A DNA stretch of 64,000 bases from Bacteroidales bacterium UBA5833 (GTDB lineage: Bacteria; Bacteroidota; Bacteroidia; Bacteroidales; Lentimicrobiaceae). The stretch covers positions 13,741 to 77,740 of the forward strand of contig DJGZ01000048.1 of the NCBI GenBank assembly GCA_002433025.1, given 5' to 3'. Every line of letters begins with the position of its first letter. Positions within the stretch are counted from its first letter, which is position 1. Shown piece by piece: positions 33,621-40,950 of this stretch. The position numbers and the translations under genes are program-made. Under the pieces are notes generated by a model. That model did no database searches. It worked only from the letters and a program-made list of their open reading frames with translations, and was not told the origin of the DNA.

Positions 33621-34571
33621 ATGTCAGCTCCGTATACGGGATATGCAAATGGTAAATTGCTGATTACCGGTGAATACCTTGTAATATACGGGGCATTGTC
33701 ATTTGCCGTGCCATTGAAGGTTGGTCAGGGCATTCAGCTCCGCAGGGGAGATGAGGCCGGTGTTCTTGCATGGAAGGCCAGCGATCCTTCTGGTATCTGG
33801 TTCACTGCACGGCTGTCGATGAATGAACTGGAAATTCTGTCAGCATCTGATGATATAGTTGCCGGCCGGCTGAGCCATTTGCTTAAAGCTGCAAGGAAAC
33901 TTAATCCTGTATTTCTGACCGGAGAAGCCGGAATTGAGGTACAAACTGTGCTTGATTTTGACCGCCACTGGGGCCTGGGAAGCAGTTCTACGCTGATCGC
34001 CCTGGTTGCGCGCATGACCGGTGTGGATGCTTTCAGCCTTTACCGGGCTGTTGCGGATGGTTCGGGTTACGATGTTGCCTGCGCGCTGTCTGATACGCCT
34101 GTTCTGTACAGGGTGTACGGTGAAGCCCGGGATATACAGCCTGTCAGTTTTGACCCGCTGTATGCCGGTCAGTTATATCTGATCTATCTGGGCCGAAAGC
34201 AGGACTCATCCCCCGAAGTTACTGAATTCAGAAAAAAACGGCCTTCCGGTCTTGCGAAAGAGGTTGAAGAAGTGACCTTTTTAACGGGAGAGATGGTCCG
34301 GTGCACTGATTTCGATAAGTTTTCAGCGCTTATCGAAAGACACGAGCAGATATTATCCTCTGTCCTGGGTCAGGTTACCGTTAAGAAGCAGTACTTTAAT
34401 GATTTTCAGGGAAGCATTAAATCGCTCGGAGCCTGGGGAGGCGATTTTATTTTGGCAGCATCGGCATCAGGATCCGGATATGTAAAAGCATATTTCGCAG
34501 CGAAAGGGTTAAATGTTGTTTTTCCCTTCCGCAGTCTTGTAAAAACGGCTTATCCTGCTCCCGATAAATGA
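33621..34571 (+). CDS. GYDIA-family GHMP kinase, candidate phosphomevalonate kinase
   Basis: A 316-residue GHMP-superfamily kinase. Motif 1 is the N-terminal GKLLITGEYLVIYGALSFAVPL, the ATP loop is GLGSSSTLIAL, and the family signature GSGYDVACAL carries Y-D-V-A where the NCBI-named GYDIA family has GYDIA; a C-terminal SGSGYVKAYF loop closes the site. As the mevalonate kinase and the decarboxylase are both present next door, this is the only candidate for the missing phosphorylation of mevalonate 5-phosphate. That assignment is inference from context; the GHMP kinase fold is plain from sequence. The stop overlaps the decarboxylase start (ATGA). Confidence 0.85.
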   Translation: MSAPYTGYANGKLLITGEYLVIYGALSFAVPLKVGQGIQLRRGDEAGVLAWKASDPSGIWFTARLSMNELEILSASDDIVAGRLSHLLKAARKLNPVFLTGEAGIEVQTVLDFDRHWGLGSSSTLIALVARMTGVDAFSLYRAVADGSGYDVACALSDTPVLYRVYGEARDIQPVSFDPLYAGQLYLIYLGRKQDSSPEVTEFRKKRPSGLAKEVEEVTFLTGEMVRCTDFDKFSALIERHEQILSSVLGQVTVKKQYFNDFQGSIKSLGAWGGDFILAASASGSGYVKAYFAAKGLNVVFPFRSLVKTAYPAPDK

Positions 34572-35659
34572 AAGGTGGTAATATGACATACAGCACCAAA
34601 GATATTCCGGCCACGGGCTTGCCGGCATGCTGGAAGAGCCCTTCCAACATTGCGTTGATCAAGTACTGGGGCAAGCTCGACGGTCAGATACCGGCCAACG
34701 CTTCCCTTAGTATTACGCTGGGCAATGCTTACACGGTAACCCGCGTTTCAGCATCACTTCACGATACTCCCGGCTCCGGTCCTGAAGTGGAATTCCGGTT
34801 TGAGGGGGAGGTTAATCTTTCCTTTTCGTCAAGGATCAATACATTTCTTAAATCAATAACCGGCCATTTCCAATATCTGCCTGACGTAAAACTCTCTATA
34901 GAAAGCGGTAACAGTTTTCCGCATTCCGCCGGTATAGCCTCTTCCGCATCAGGAATGAGCGCACTTGCACTCTGCCTTTGTGCGATTGAGGCTCAGTTAC
35001 AAGGCAATGAAACCGGGACTCCGGGCTTTTATGAAAAGGCGTCCTCCATTGCCCGAATTGGCTCAGGCAGTGCCTGCCGTTCAGTTTACGGAGGAATCAC
35101 CGTGTGGGGTAAGCATTCAGATGTGCCCGGTTCGTCAGATGAATATGCAGTGCCGCTCCATTTTGACCCTCATCCTTTGTTTTCGGGCCTGAGAGATACT
35201 ATCCTGATTGTGGATCCGGATGAAAAAAAAGTTTCGAGCAGCGTGGGGCATGGCCTGATGAAAGGCCACCCTTTTGCAGCATCCAGATTTGCCCAGGCCG
35301 CGAAAAACCTTTCAGAATTATTGGTTGCGCTGAAGTCGGGGAACTGGCAGGTATTTGCCAGTCTCGTGGAAAACGAAGCCCTGAGCCTGCATGCCATGAT
35401 GCTTGCTTCGGATCCCTGGTTTATTTTGATGCATCCTAATACATTATTGATTATCAATAAAATAGAAGAATTCAGAAAACAAACGGGCGCAAAGGTTTGT
35501 TTTACCCTCGATGCAGGGCCGAACATACATCTGCTTTATCCGGAAGAAGAAGCTAATCGTGTTGCTACCCTTATCGAAAGCCTTAAATTGTATTGCTTCA
35601 ATGAAAAAGTAATTGAGGATTCAGTAGGGGAAGGGCCAAAACAATTAACCTGCAGATAA
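34568..35659 (+). CDS. mvaD: Diphosphomevalonate decarboxylase
   Basis: A 363-residue GHMP enzyme that decarboxylates mevalonate 5-diphosphate to isopentenyl diphosphate using ATP. Diagnostic motifs: NIALIKYWGKLDGQIPANAS (substrate loop), the P-loop SAGIASSASGMSALAL, IARIGSGSACRSVYGG and DAGPNIHLLYPEE. The C-terminus carries extra length over bacterial homologues of about 330 residues, partly a 15-residue N-terminal addition; the true start could be ATG 34568 (overlapping the previous stop) or ATG 34583. All catalytic residues appear present. Third gene of the mevalonate operon. Confidence 0.95.
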   Translation: MKGGNMTYSTKDIPATGLPACWKSPSNIALIKYWGKLDGQIPANASLSITLGNAYTVTRVSASLHDTPGSGPEVEFRFEGEVNLSFSSRINTFLKSITGHFQYLPDVKLSIESGNSFPHSAGIASSASGMSALALCLCAIEAQLQGNETGTPGFYEKASSIARIGSGSACRSVYGGITVWGKHSDVPGSSDEYAVPLHFDPHPLFSGLRDTILIVDPDEKKVSSSVGHGLMKGHPFAASRFAQAAKNLSELLVALKSGNWQVFASLVENEALSLHAMMLASDPWFILMHPNTLLIINKIEEFRKQTGAKVCFTLDAGPNIHLLYPEEEANRVATLIESLKLYCFNEKVIEDSVGEGPKQLTCR

Positions 35660-36639
35660 TGATGAAAAACAAGACCGGGATTTTCTATGCTAAAATCCTT
35701 CTTTTCGGCGAATACAGTATCCTGTGCGATTCCATGGGGCTCACCATTCCCTATACACATTTCAGGGGAGAGCTAAGTTTTATCAAGCAGGACAAGTATA
35801 CAGATTACGATTTTGCCGTCAGTTCGAACCGTTTGCTGAAGGAATACGCTTCCTATCTCCGGAGCCTCAGGGAAAGCGGTACCTTGCTGTGTGATTTTGA
35901 TGTTGACGCATTCGAGAAGGATATTTCGGAAAGCCTCTATTTTGAATCCACCATTCCACAGGGTTATGGGGTAGGCAGTTCGGGTGCCCTGGTGGCAGCG
36001 CTTTACGAAAGGTATGTCAGGGATCATATCCCGGGAAACCGGCGCCTGCCAAAACATGATGTGCTCAAACTCCGCGAGATATTCTCCCAGATGGAAACCT
36101 ATTTTCATGGAACCAGTTCTGGAATGGATCCCCTGAACTGTTACATCAAACACCCCTTGCTGATCCACAACCGCAAAGATGTGTGCATGGTGGGTATCCC
36201 CAGAAACAAGCACGATAAAAAGGGGGCCATTTTTCTCATCAATACCGGAAACCCCGGTAAGACAGGCCCCCTGGTAAATATATTTCTCGACAGGTGTAAA
36301 CTTGATGACTTTATGACCCGGGTAAGGGAAGAAATGATTCCGCTGAATGATGCCTGCATTAAAAGCCTGATAAAAGGTGAAACCCGGCGGTTTTTTGATA
36401 CCCTGCGTGATTTATCCCGCTTCCTTTACGACAACCTTGAGCCGATGATTCCGGAAGCATTCCGGAAGATCTGGCAATATGGTCTGGAGACTCATTCCTA
36501 TTATCTGAAACTCTGCGGCTCAGGTGGAGGCGGGTTTTTGCTCGGTTTCACCGACGATCTTGAAAAAGCCAGGACTGAACTTCGCAACCAGGATATTGAA
36601 ATCATCCCGGTTTATAAAAGCCTTAATGATGCAGAATAG
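35659..36639 (+). CDS. mvk: Mevalonate kinase
   Basis: A 326-residue GHMP kinase that phosphorylates mevalonate with ATP. Motifs: AKILLFGEYSILCDSMGLTIPY at the N-terminus, P-loop PQGYGVGSSGALVAALYE, the substrate motif FHGTSSGMDPLNCYI (catalytic Asp in SGMD), and the C-terminal LCGSGGGGFLLGF loop. It starts one base before the end of the decarboxylase stop and is the last gene of the four-gene operon. A mevalonate kinase is favoured over other GHMP kinases because of the operon and the HGTSSGMDP motif. Confidence 0.88.
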   Translation: MMKNKTGIFYAKILLFGEYSILCDSMGLTIPYTHFRGELSFIKQDKYTDYDFAVSSNRLLKEYASYLRSLRESGTLLCDFDVDAFEKDISESLYFESTIPQGYGVGSSGALVAALYERYVRDHIPGNRRLPKHDVLKLREIFSQMETYFHGTSSGMDPLNCYIKHPLLIHNRKDVCMVGIPRNKHDKKGAIFLINTGNPGKTGPLVNIFLDRCKLDDFMTRVREEMIPLNDACIKSLIKGETRRFFDTLRDLSRFLYDNLEPMIPEAFRKIWQYGLETHSYYLKLCGSGGGGFLLGFTDDLEKARTELRNQDIEIIPVYKSLNDAE

Positions 36640-36735
36640 CCCTTGCCCTTTCCGGAGTCAGTTGCTGCATTTTTAAAGGTATAATCGGAAAGTATTGGTT
36701 TGTTATTAATTGATAAGTAGTTATCGGGTGTAAAT

Positions 36736-38391
36736 ATGGAAGTAAACTCAGCGTCAATCAGGATAAGCGGGCAGGTAACAGATGTGGTTTCGGGCACTAT
36801 TTTTCCCGGAGAAGTGATCGTTGAAAACGGTCGCATTGCTGCCATAGGACGTGTTTCGGTTGCCGAAGACCGGTATATTCTTCCTGGCCTGATCGATGCC
36901 CATGTGCATATTGAAAGTTCCATGCTTTTACCTTCGGAATTTGCCCGCCTGGCAGTGGCACATGGCACAACGGCAACGGTATCCGATCCGCACGAGATTG
37001 CCAATGTGCTGGGCATGGATGGGGTAAAATTCATGATTAGCAACGGCCGGAAGGTGCCTTTCAGGTTCTTTTTCGGTGCTCCTTCCTGTGTGCCTGCTAC
37101 CGGATTTGAAACCTCTGGTGCCCTTCTTGGTCCGGCAGAAGTGGAGGAGTTGCTTTCATGGCCCGAGATCCGGTATCTTGCCGAGATGATGAATTTCCCG
37201 GGTGTCCTTCATCAGGATGTGGAAGTAATGGCAAAGCTTGCCGCAGCCGCAAAATACGGAAAGCCTGTTGACGGGCATGCTCCCGGGGTGTTGGGCGAAG
37301 ATGCCCGTCGGTATGCTGCCTCCGGTATTTCGACCGATCACGAGTGTTTTACACGTGCGGAAGCCCTTGACAAAATCAGGGCCGGCATGAAGGTGCTGAT
37401 ACGCGAAGGTAGTGCCGCCCGGAATTTTGATGAGCTGATCAGCCTGATCAAAGATTATCCGGAAATGATTATGTTCTGCTCCGACGATAAACATCCTGAT
37501 GATCTGATCAACGGGCATATCAACCTGCTGATCAAAAGGGCGCTGAAGTCGGGTTATAAATTGATGGATGTATTGCGCGCCTGTACGCTCAATCCGGTAA
37601 GGCATTACGGACTGGATGCCGGACTGCTGCAGCCCGGGGATAAGGCTGACTTTATCATCATAGATCATCCTGAGCATTTCAACATCCAGGCAGCCTATGT
37701 GGATGGCATCAAGGTTGCAGAAAACGGTAAATCATTGATTGATAGGGTTAAAGAGGAGTCTCCTAACGCTTTCAATGCCCTGAAACTTTCACCCGGTATG
37801 CTACGGATTGAGGCTGCTTCCGGCCGGATAAAAGTTCAGCAGGCTTTGGCCGGACAGCTGATTACAGAGAAAAAAGCTGTTGCCGCCAGCATTTCGGATG
37901 GTATGGTTGTCAGTGATCCTGAGCGGGATATTCTGAAGATGATCGTCATGAACCGTTACAGCCCTTCTGTGCCGGCCATGAATTTTGTTGCCGGCTTCGG
38001 CCTGAAAAAAGGAGCCATTGCTTCTACGGTTGCCCACGACAGTCACAACATCATCGCGGTGGGTGCCGACGATGCTTCCATCGCAAGGGCTGTGAATATG
38101 CTGGTAGAGGCCAGGGGTGGGATCGCCTGTGTGGATGGGCCTGATATGCTGGCAGATGAAGGGGCAATTCTTCCTCTTCCCGTTGCAGGGATCATGTCGG
38201 CAGATGATGGTTTTACCGTGGCAGAAAACTATAAGATGATCAACCGTAAAGTCAGAAACCTCGGGTCTTCGCTCGAGGCGCCATTTATGACACTGTCCTT
38301 TATGGCCCTGCTGGTAATTCCTGCGCTCAAACTCAGTGACAAAGGATTGTTCGATGGTAACACATTCAGTTTTACCTCGCTTTTTGAATAA
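36736..38391 (+). CDS. ade: Adenine deaminase
   Basis: A 551-residue amidohydrolase that converts adenine to hypoxanthine and ammonia for purine salvage. The amidohydrolase core begins with the metal site LPGLIDAHVHIESSML and HGTTATVSDPHEIANVLG, then VDGHAPG, STDHECFT and CSDDKHPDDL (metal-binding Asp). The C-terminal third is the adenine-deaminase-specific domain (NFVAGFGLKKGAIASTVAHDSHNIIAVG, split, about 420-450). Length is at the short end of the 550-600 norm. It is 96 bp after the mevalonate operon and probably separately regulated. Confidence 0.95.
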   Translation: MEVNSASIRISGQVTDVVSGTIFPGEVIVENGRIAAIGRVSVAEDRYILPGLIDAHVHIESSMLLPSEFARLAVAHGTTATVSDPHEIANVLGMDGVKFMISNGRKVPFRFFFGAPSCVPATGFETSGALLGPAEVEELLSWPEIRYLAEMMNFPGVLHQDVEVMAKLAAAAKYGKPVDGHAPGVLGEDARRYAASGISTDHECFTRAEALDKIRAGMKVLIREGSAARNFDELISLIKDYPEMIMFCSDDKHPDDLINGHINLLIKRALKSGYKLMDVLRACTLNPVRHYGLDAGLLQPGDKADFIIIDHPEHFNIQAAYVDGIKVAENGKSLIDRVKEESPNAFNALKLSPGMLRIEAASGRIKVQQALAGQLITEKKAVAASISDGMVVSDPERDILKMIVMNRYSPSVPAMNFVAGFGLKKGAIASTVAHDSHNIIAVGADDASIARAVNMLVEARGGIACVDGPDMLADEGAILPLPVAGIMSADDGFTVAENYKMINRKVRNLGSSLEAPFMTLSFMALLVIPALKLSDKGLFDGNTFSFTSLFE

Positions 38392-38437
38392 AACTAATTA
38401 CATACGTAACATATACTTTTTTTACGAATTATTTATG

Positions 38438-38445
38438 TATCTTTG
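38438..38445 (+). promoter_or_regulatory. -7 element and inverted repeat before ArsR gene
   Basis: TATCTTTG (exact TAnnTTTG) 23 bp before the ATG at 38469. TACATA at 38399-38404 and TATGTA at 38434-38439 form an inverted repeat flanking the promoter; the right arm overlaps the -7 box. It could be an autoregulatory operator. Confidence 0.45.
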
Positions 38446-38468
38446 CGAAAAATTTAATCCATAAGATT

Positions 38469-38768
38469 ATGGCAAAAGAAATAGTTTTAGACATCGTAAA
38501 ACTTGAGGCCGCTGCCAGCAAGTTGCGTGCAATTGCACATCCGATGCGGATCGCGATCATCGATCTGCTTAACGAGAAAAAGAAGCTGAGTGTTACCGAG
38601 ATCTACGAATACCTGAAAATTGAACAGGCTGCCGCTTCTCATCACCTCAACATACTGAAAAGTAAGGGCGTTCTTCTTTCAAAACGCGAGGGAAAGCAAA
38701 TCCACTACTCGGTCAAAGCTTCTGCACTTACTGAGATTGTTCAGTGCATTGATAAATGTAACGGATAA
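38469..38768 (+). CDS. ArsR-family winged-helix transcriptional regulator
   Basis: A 99-residue DNA-binding protein. The winged-helix domain covers residues 15-85: LRAIAHPMRIAIIDLLNEKKKLSVTEIYEYL and the recognition helix EQAAASHHLNILKSKGVLLSKREGKQIHYSV. The usual metal-binding ELCVCDL motif of ArsR/SmtB is not present in helix 3; the only two cysteines lie in the C-terminal VQCIDKCNG, so a metal or redox effector is uncertain. It has its own promoter after ade and a strong terminator, so it is a single-gene unit; its targets are unknown. Confidence 0.88.
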   Translation: MAKEIVLDIVKLEAAASKLRAIAHPMRIAIIDLLNEKKKLSVTEIYEYLKIEQAAASHHLNILKSKGVLLSKREGKQIHYSVKASALTEIVQCIDKCNG

Positions 38769-38800
38769 TCAGCAGAATCATTTATTCAGTTTACCCTGAT

Positions 38801-38846
38801 CAATCCGGAGGAGATGTTTATCCATCTTTTCCGGATTGTTGTTTTT
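38801..38846 (+). terminator. Terminator after ArsR gene
   Basis: A 16-bp stem (38801-38816 with 38823-38838, including two G-T pairs), loop TTTATC, followed by TTGTTTTT. It ends the ArsR transcript 33 bp after the stop; no T tract on the opposite strand. Confidence 0.8.
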
Positions 38847-38871
38847 CCGGGGGATACATTGAATTTTCCGG

Positions 38872-40683
38872 CTAATTCAAACTCCAGTCTTCTTCCATAG
38901 TCCAGTTGGCCCTGAGCTCAATTTCCTTGGAGAAATAGGATACAGGTTCCGGTTGTATCTTTCTCAGATAATTTCCGGTGTCCCACTTACCGTTGTTATT
39001 CAGGTCATGAATCGCTTTAAAGCGGTATTTTCTTGGCGGGAGGTATGTGAACTCCAGGCTGGCGTTTCCGGTTATGCTGTGTTGTTCCAGAATACTTTCC
39101 TTATCGCCCAGTAACTGAATGATATAACTTTTCTTCTGATCAGGAACCGTAATATTGATTTTTATAAATCCGGTTTCTGCTTCACTCATCGCTTTGAATT
39201 TATAGGCTGTGCTGTCGTTTGCCTGACCGAATACGCTGATCAGGGCGCTGTCGTTCACCTCCAGAAGATAGGATTCTGCTTCCTTCCAGGAATGGCTGAT
39301 GTGTAAACGGGTTTTCAGGGAATCGGAGAATGTAATGACAGGTTTAACTTCCAGACTATCGTGATAAAGCCTGATCCGAGAAAGATCCGCTTCCTTTACC
39401 GGATCGGCGAGGGACAGGATTAACGGTCTGCCGGGTTTTATTTTTGAAGAAATCAGGTTTGGACGCATTTCAAGCGATTTTTTCTTTGCGACCGTACTCT
39501 TGTCTTTTCCGGTGTTTCGCGCAGCAGGTTTTAAAGCAAGGTCGAGCGTATCAAGTACTATCCCGTTGTCTGAAATCTCCAGCATCAGGCTGTCCGTTCC
39601 GGGGCCCGGAATCCAGAGCGTCAGCGAGTCACGGGTAGCATTGTAAGTGATGAGGTTCCACGCTCCTTCCAATGGAGGATCAAGAGGCTTAATGTGCACA
39701 TCCCTGACCGGTTGCCGGAAATAGAGGCCTATCACATTCGCCCTGATTACCGCTCCTTTCTGCAGGCGTTGTACTGTGTCGGTTTCCCGGAACTGATAGA
39801 TCAGGTAATTCTTCACGGGCGAGACCTTTACGGCAGGGGCTGCTACAGCCAGTGAATCACCCGGCTCCTGATGAATGGTGTCGGGCGCCATTTGCAGGGG
39901 TTCATGGTGTGCAGAACCGGCTTTTGTTGTATCCGGGAGTACTTCCTTACTTTCCGGGGAAATTTCTGGATTTTTTTTTGCCGGTATATCCGGTTCAACA
40001 AGGGTGTCGGAAAATCCGATATCCTCGGTGGGCATATCGTAAATATAATTGGAATTAATATCTGATAGTGCAAACATCAGGTATTTGTTGCCGCGCAGGT
40101 TGTTGAGCCTGAACTCACCGGATTCGTTGGTACGTGCCACGTAATAGGGCCTGCTTTTGTATGGAATGGAATCGCTGATGCTGTCATACAGCATGACAAA
40201 GGCGCCCTTCACAGGTTGTAAAGTGAAAGCATTCAGCACTTTGCCGCTCATTGACAGTGAATCAATCACAGGGCCGGTTGAAAAAGTGAAGCTATAGCCC
40301 GGGATGGGGTTTGACTCGGTAATATCAACGATGGCATCACCGAAAAAGAAATTGTACGTTGTGTTTTCCTTCAGGGACTCCCTGAACTTCATGGTCAGGG
40401 TTTTGCCCTTCATTATAAAATCAGGCATTTCCGAAAGGGGCGGCGATACCATCAGTTGGGTGTTGATGTCTTTCAGGTTGACAAATTCACTGAAAGTCAG
40501 TGATACCCTGTCGCTGCTGAAATTGACACTCTGGTTTTCGGGTACAGACCGGATAATTTCCGGCGGAGTAGTGTCTTTTGGTCCTCCTGTTGGCGCTACG
40601 GGATTCGCACAGGCAATCATGACCAGCATTCCTGACGTAAGCAGATTGAAAACAATGTGGTTCGTATTGCGGAATAATGACAT
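38872..40683 (-). CDS. Ig-like-domain outer-envelope lipoprotein
   Basis: A 603-residue lipoprotein. The ATG at 40683 is chosen because the longer frame starts with TTG. The signal peptide ends in LVMIAC, followed by ANPVAPTGGPKDTTPPEIIRS, a start typical of a widespread Bacteroidota lipoprotein family. Residues about 35-135 form a bacterial Ig-like domain (SEFVNLKDINTQLMVSPPLSE); about 140-230 a carboxypeptidase-regulatory-like domain (SGKVLNAFTLQPVKGAFVMLYD). The rest has further beta domains and a charged linker at about 235-275. Function unknown. A nine-A run in the coding strand (39971-39979) encodes three lysines. Confidence 0.75.
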   Translation of the reverse strand: MSLFRNTNHIVFNLLTSGMLVMIACANPVAPTGGPKDTTPPEIIRSVPENQSVNFSSDRVSLTFSEFVNLKDINTQLMVSPPLSEMPDFIMKGKTLTMKFRESLKENTTYNFFFGDAIVDITESNPIPGYSFTFSTGPVIDSLSMSGKVLNAFTLQPVKGAFVMLYDSISDSIPYKSRPYYVARTNESGEFRLNNLRGNKYLMFALSDINSNYIYDMPTEDIGFSDTLVEPDIPAKKNPEISPESKEVLPDTTKAGSAHHEPLQMAPDTIHQEPGDSLAVAAPAVKVSPVKNYLIYQFRETDTVQRLQKGAVIRANVIGLYFRQPVRDVHIKPLDPPLEGAWNLITYNATRDSLTLWIPGPGTDSLMLEISDNGIVLDTLDLALKPAARNTGKDKSTVAKKKSLEMRPNLISSKIKPGRPLILSLADPVKEADLSRIRLYHDSLEVKPVITFSDSLKTRLHISHSWKEAESYLLEVNDSALISVFGQANDSTAYKFKAMSEAETGFIKINITVPDQKKSYIIQLLGDKESILEQHSITGNASLEFTYLPPRKYRFKAIHDLNNNGKWDTGNYLRKIQPEPVSYFSKEIELRANWTMEEDWSLN

Positions 40684-40857
40684 AGCATGAGTAAACTTTT
40701 GCAAAGATGGGAAAATTTCAGAAAGGCGGCCCGAAATATGTCACAACAAGCATGGCGTGAATATGCCAGTATACATTGAGGCCTTTTTTTGGCCGAAGCG
40801 GGCCGGGCTTTTTCCCGGATTATACGGAATCAATGTTTTGGATAATTTTTTCAAAGA

Positions 40858-40882
40858 GAAAGGCCGCCATTGGCAGCCTTTC
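40858..40882 (-). terminator. Hairpin terminator of the ECF sigma operon
   Basis: A stem GAAAGGC / GCCTTTC (40858-40864 with 40876-40882) with an inner GCC/GGC pair and an ATT loop. On the minus strand it is followed by TCTCTTTG. It lies about 70 bp after the stop of the T9SS cargo gene at 40951. A moderate terminator. Confidence 0.45.
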
Positions 40883-40950
40883 ATGATTCTGAAATTCAGT
40901 TTTTCAGCTTATAGTTATCAATAGCAGGTTGAGCAATGATTGAGTTAAGT

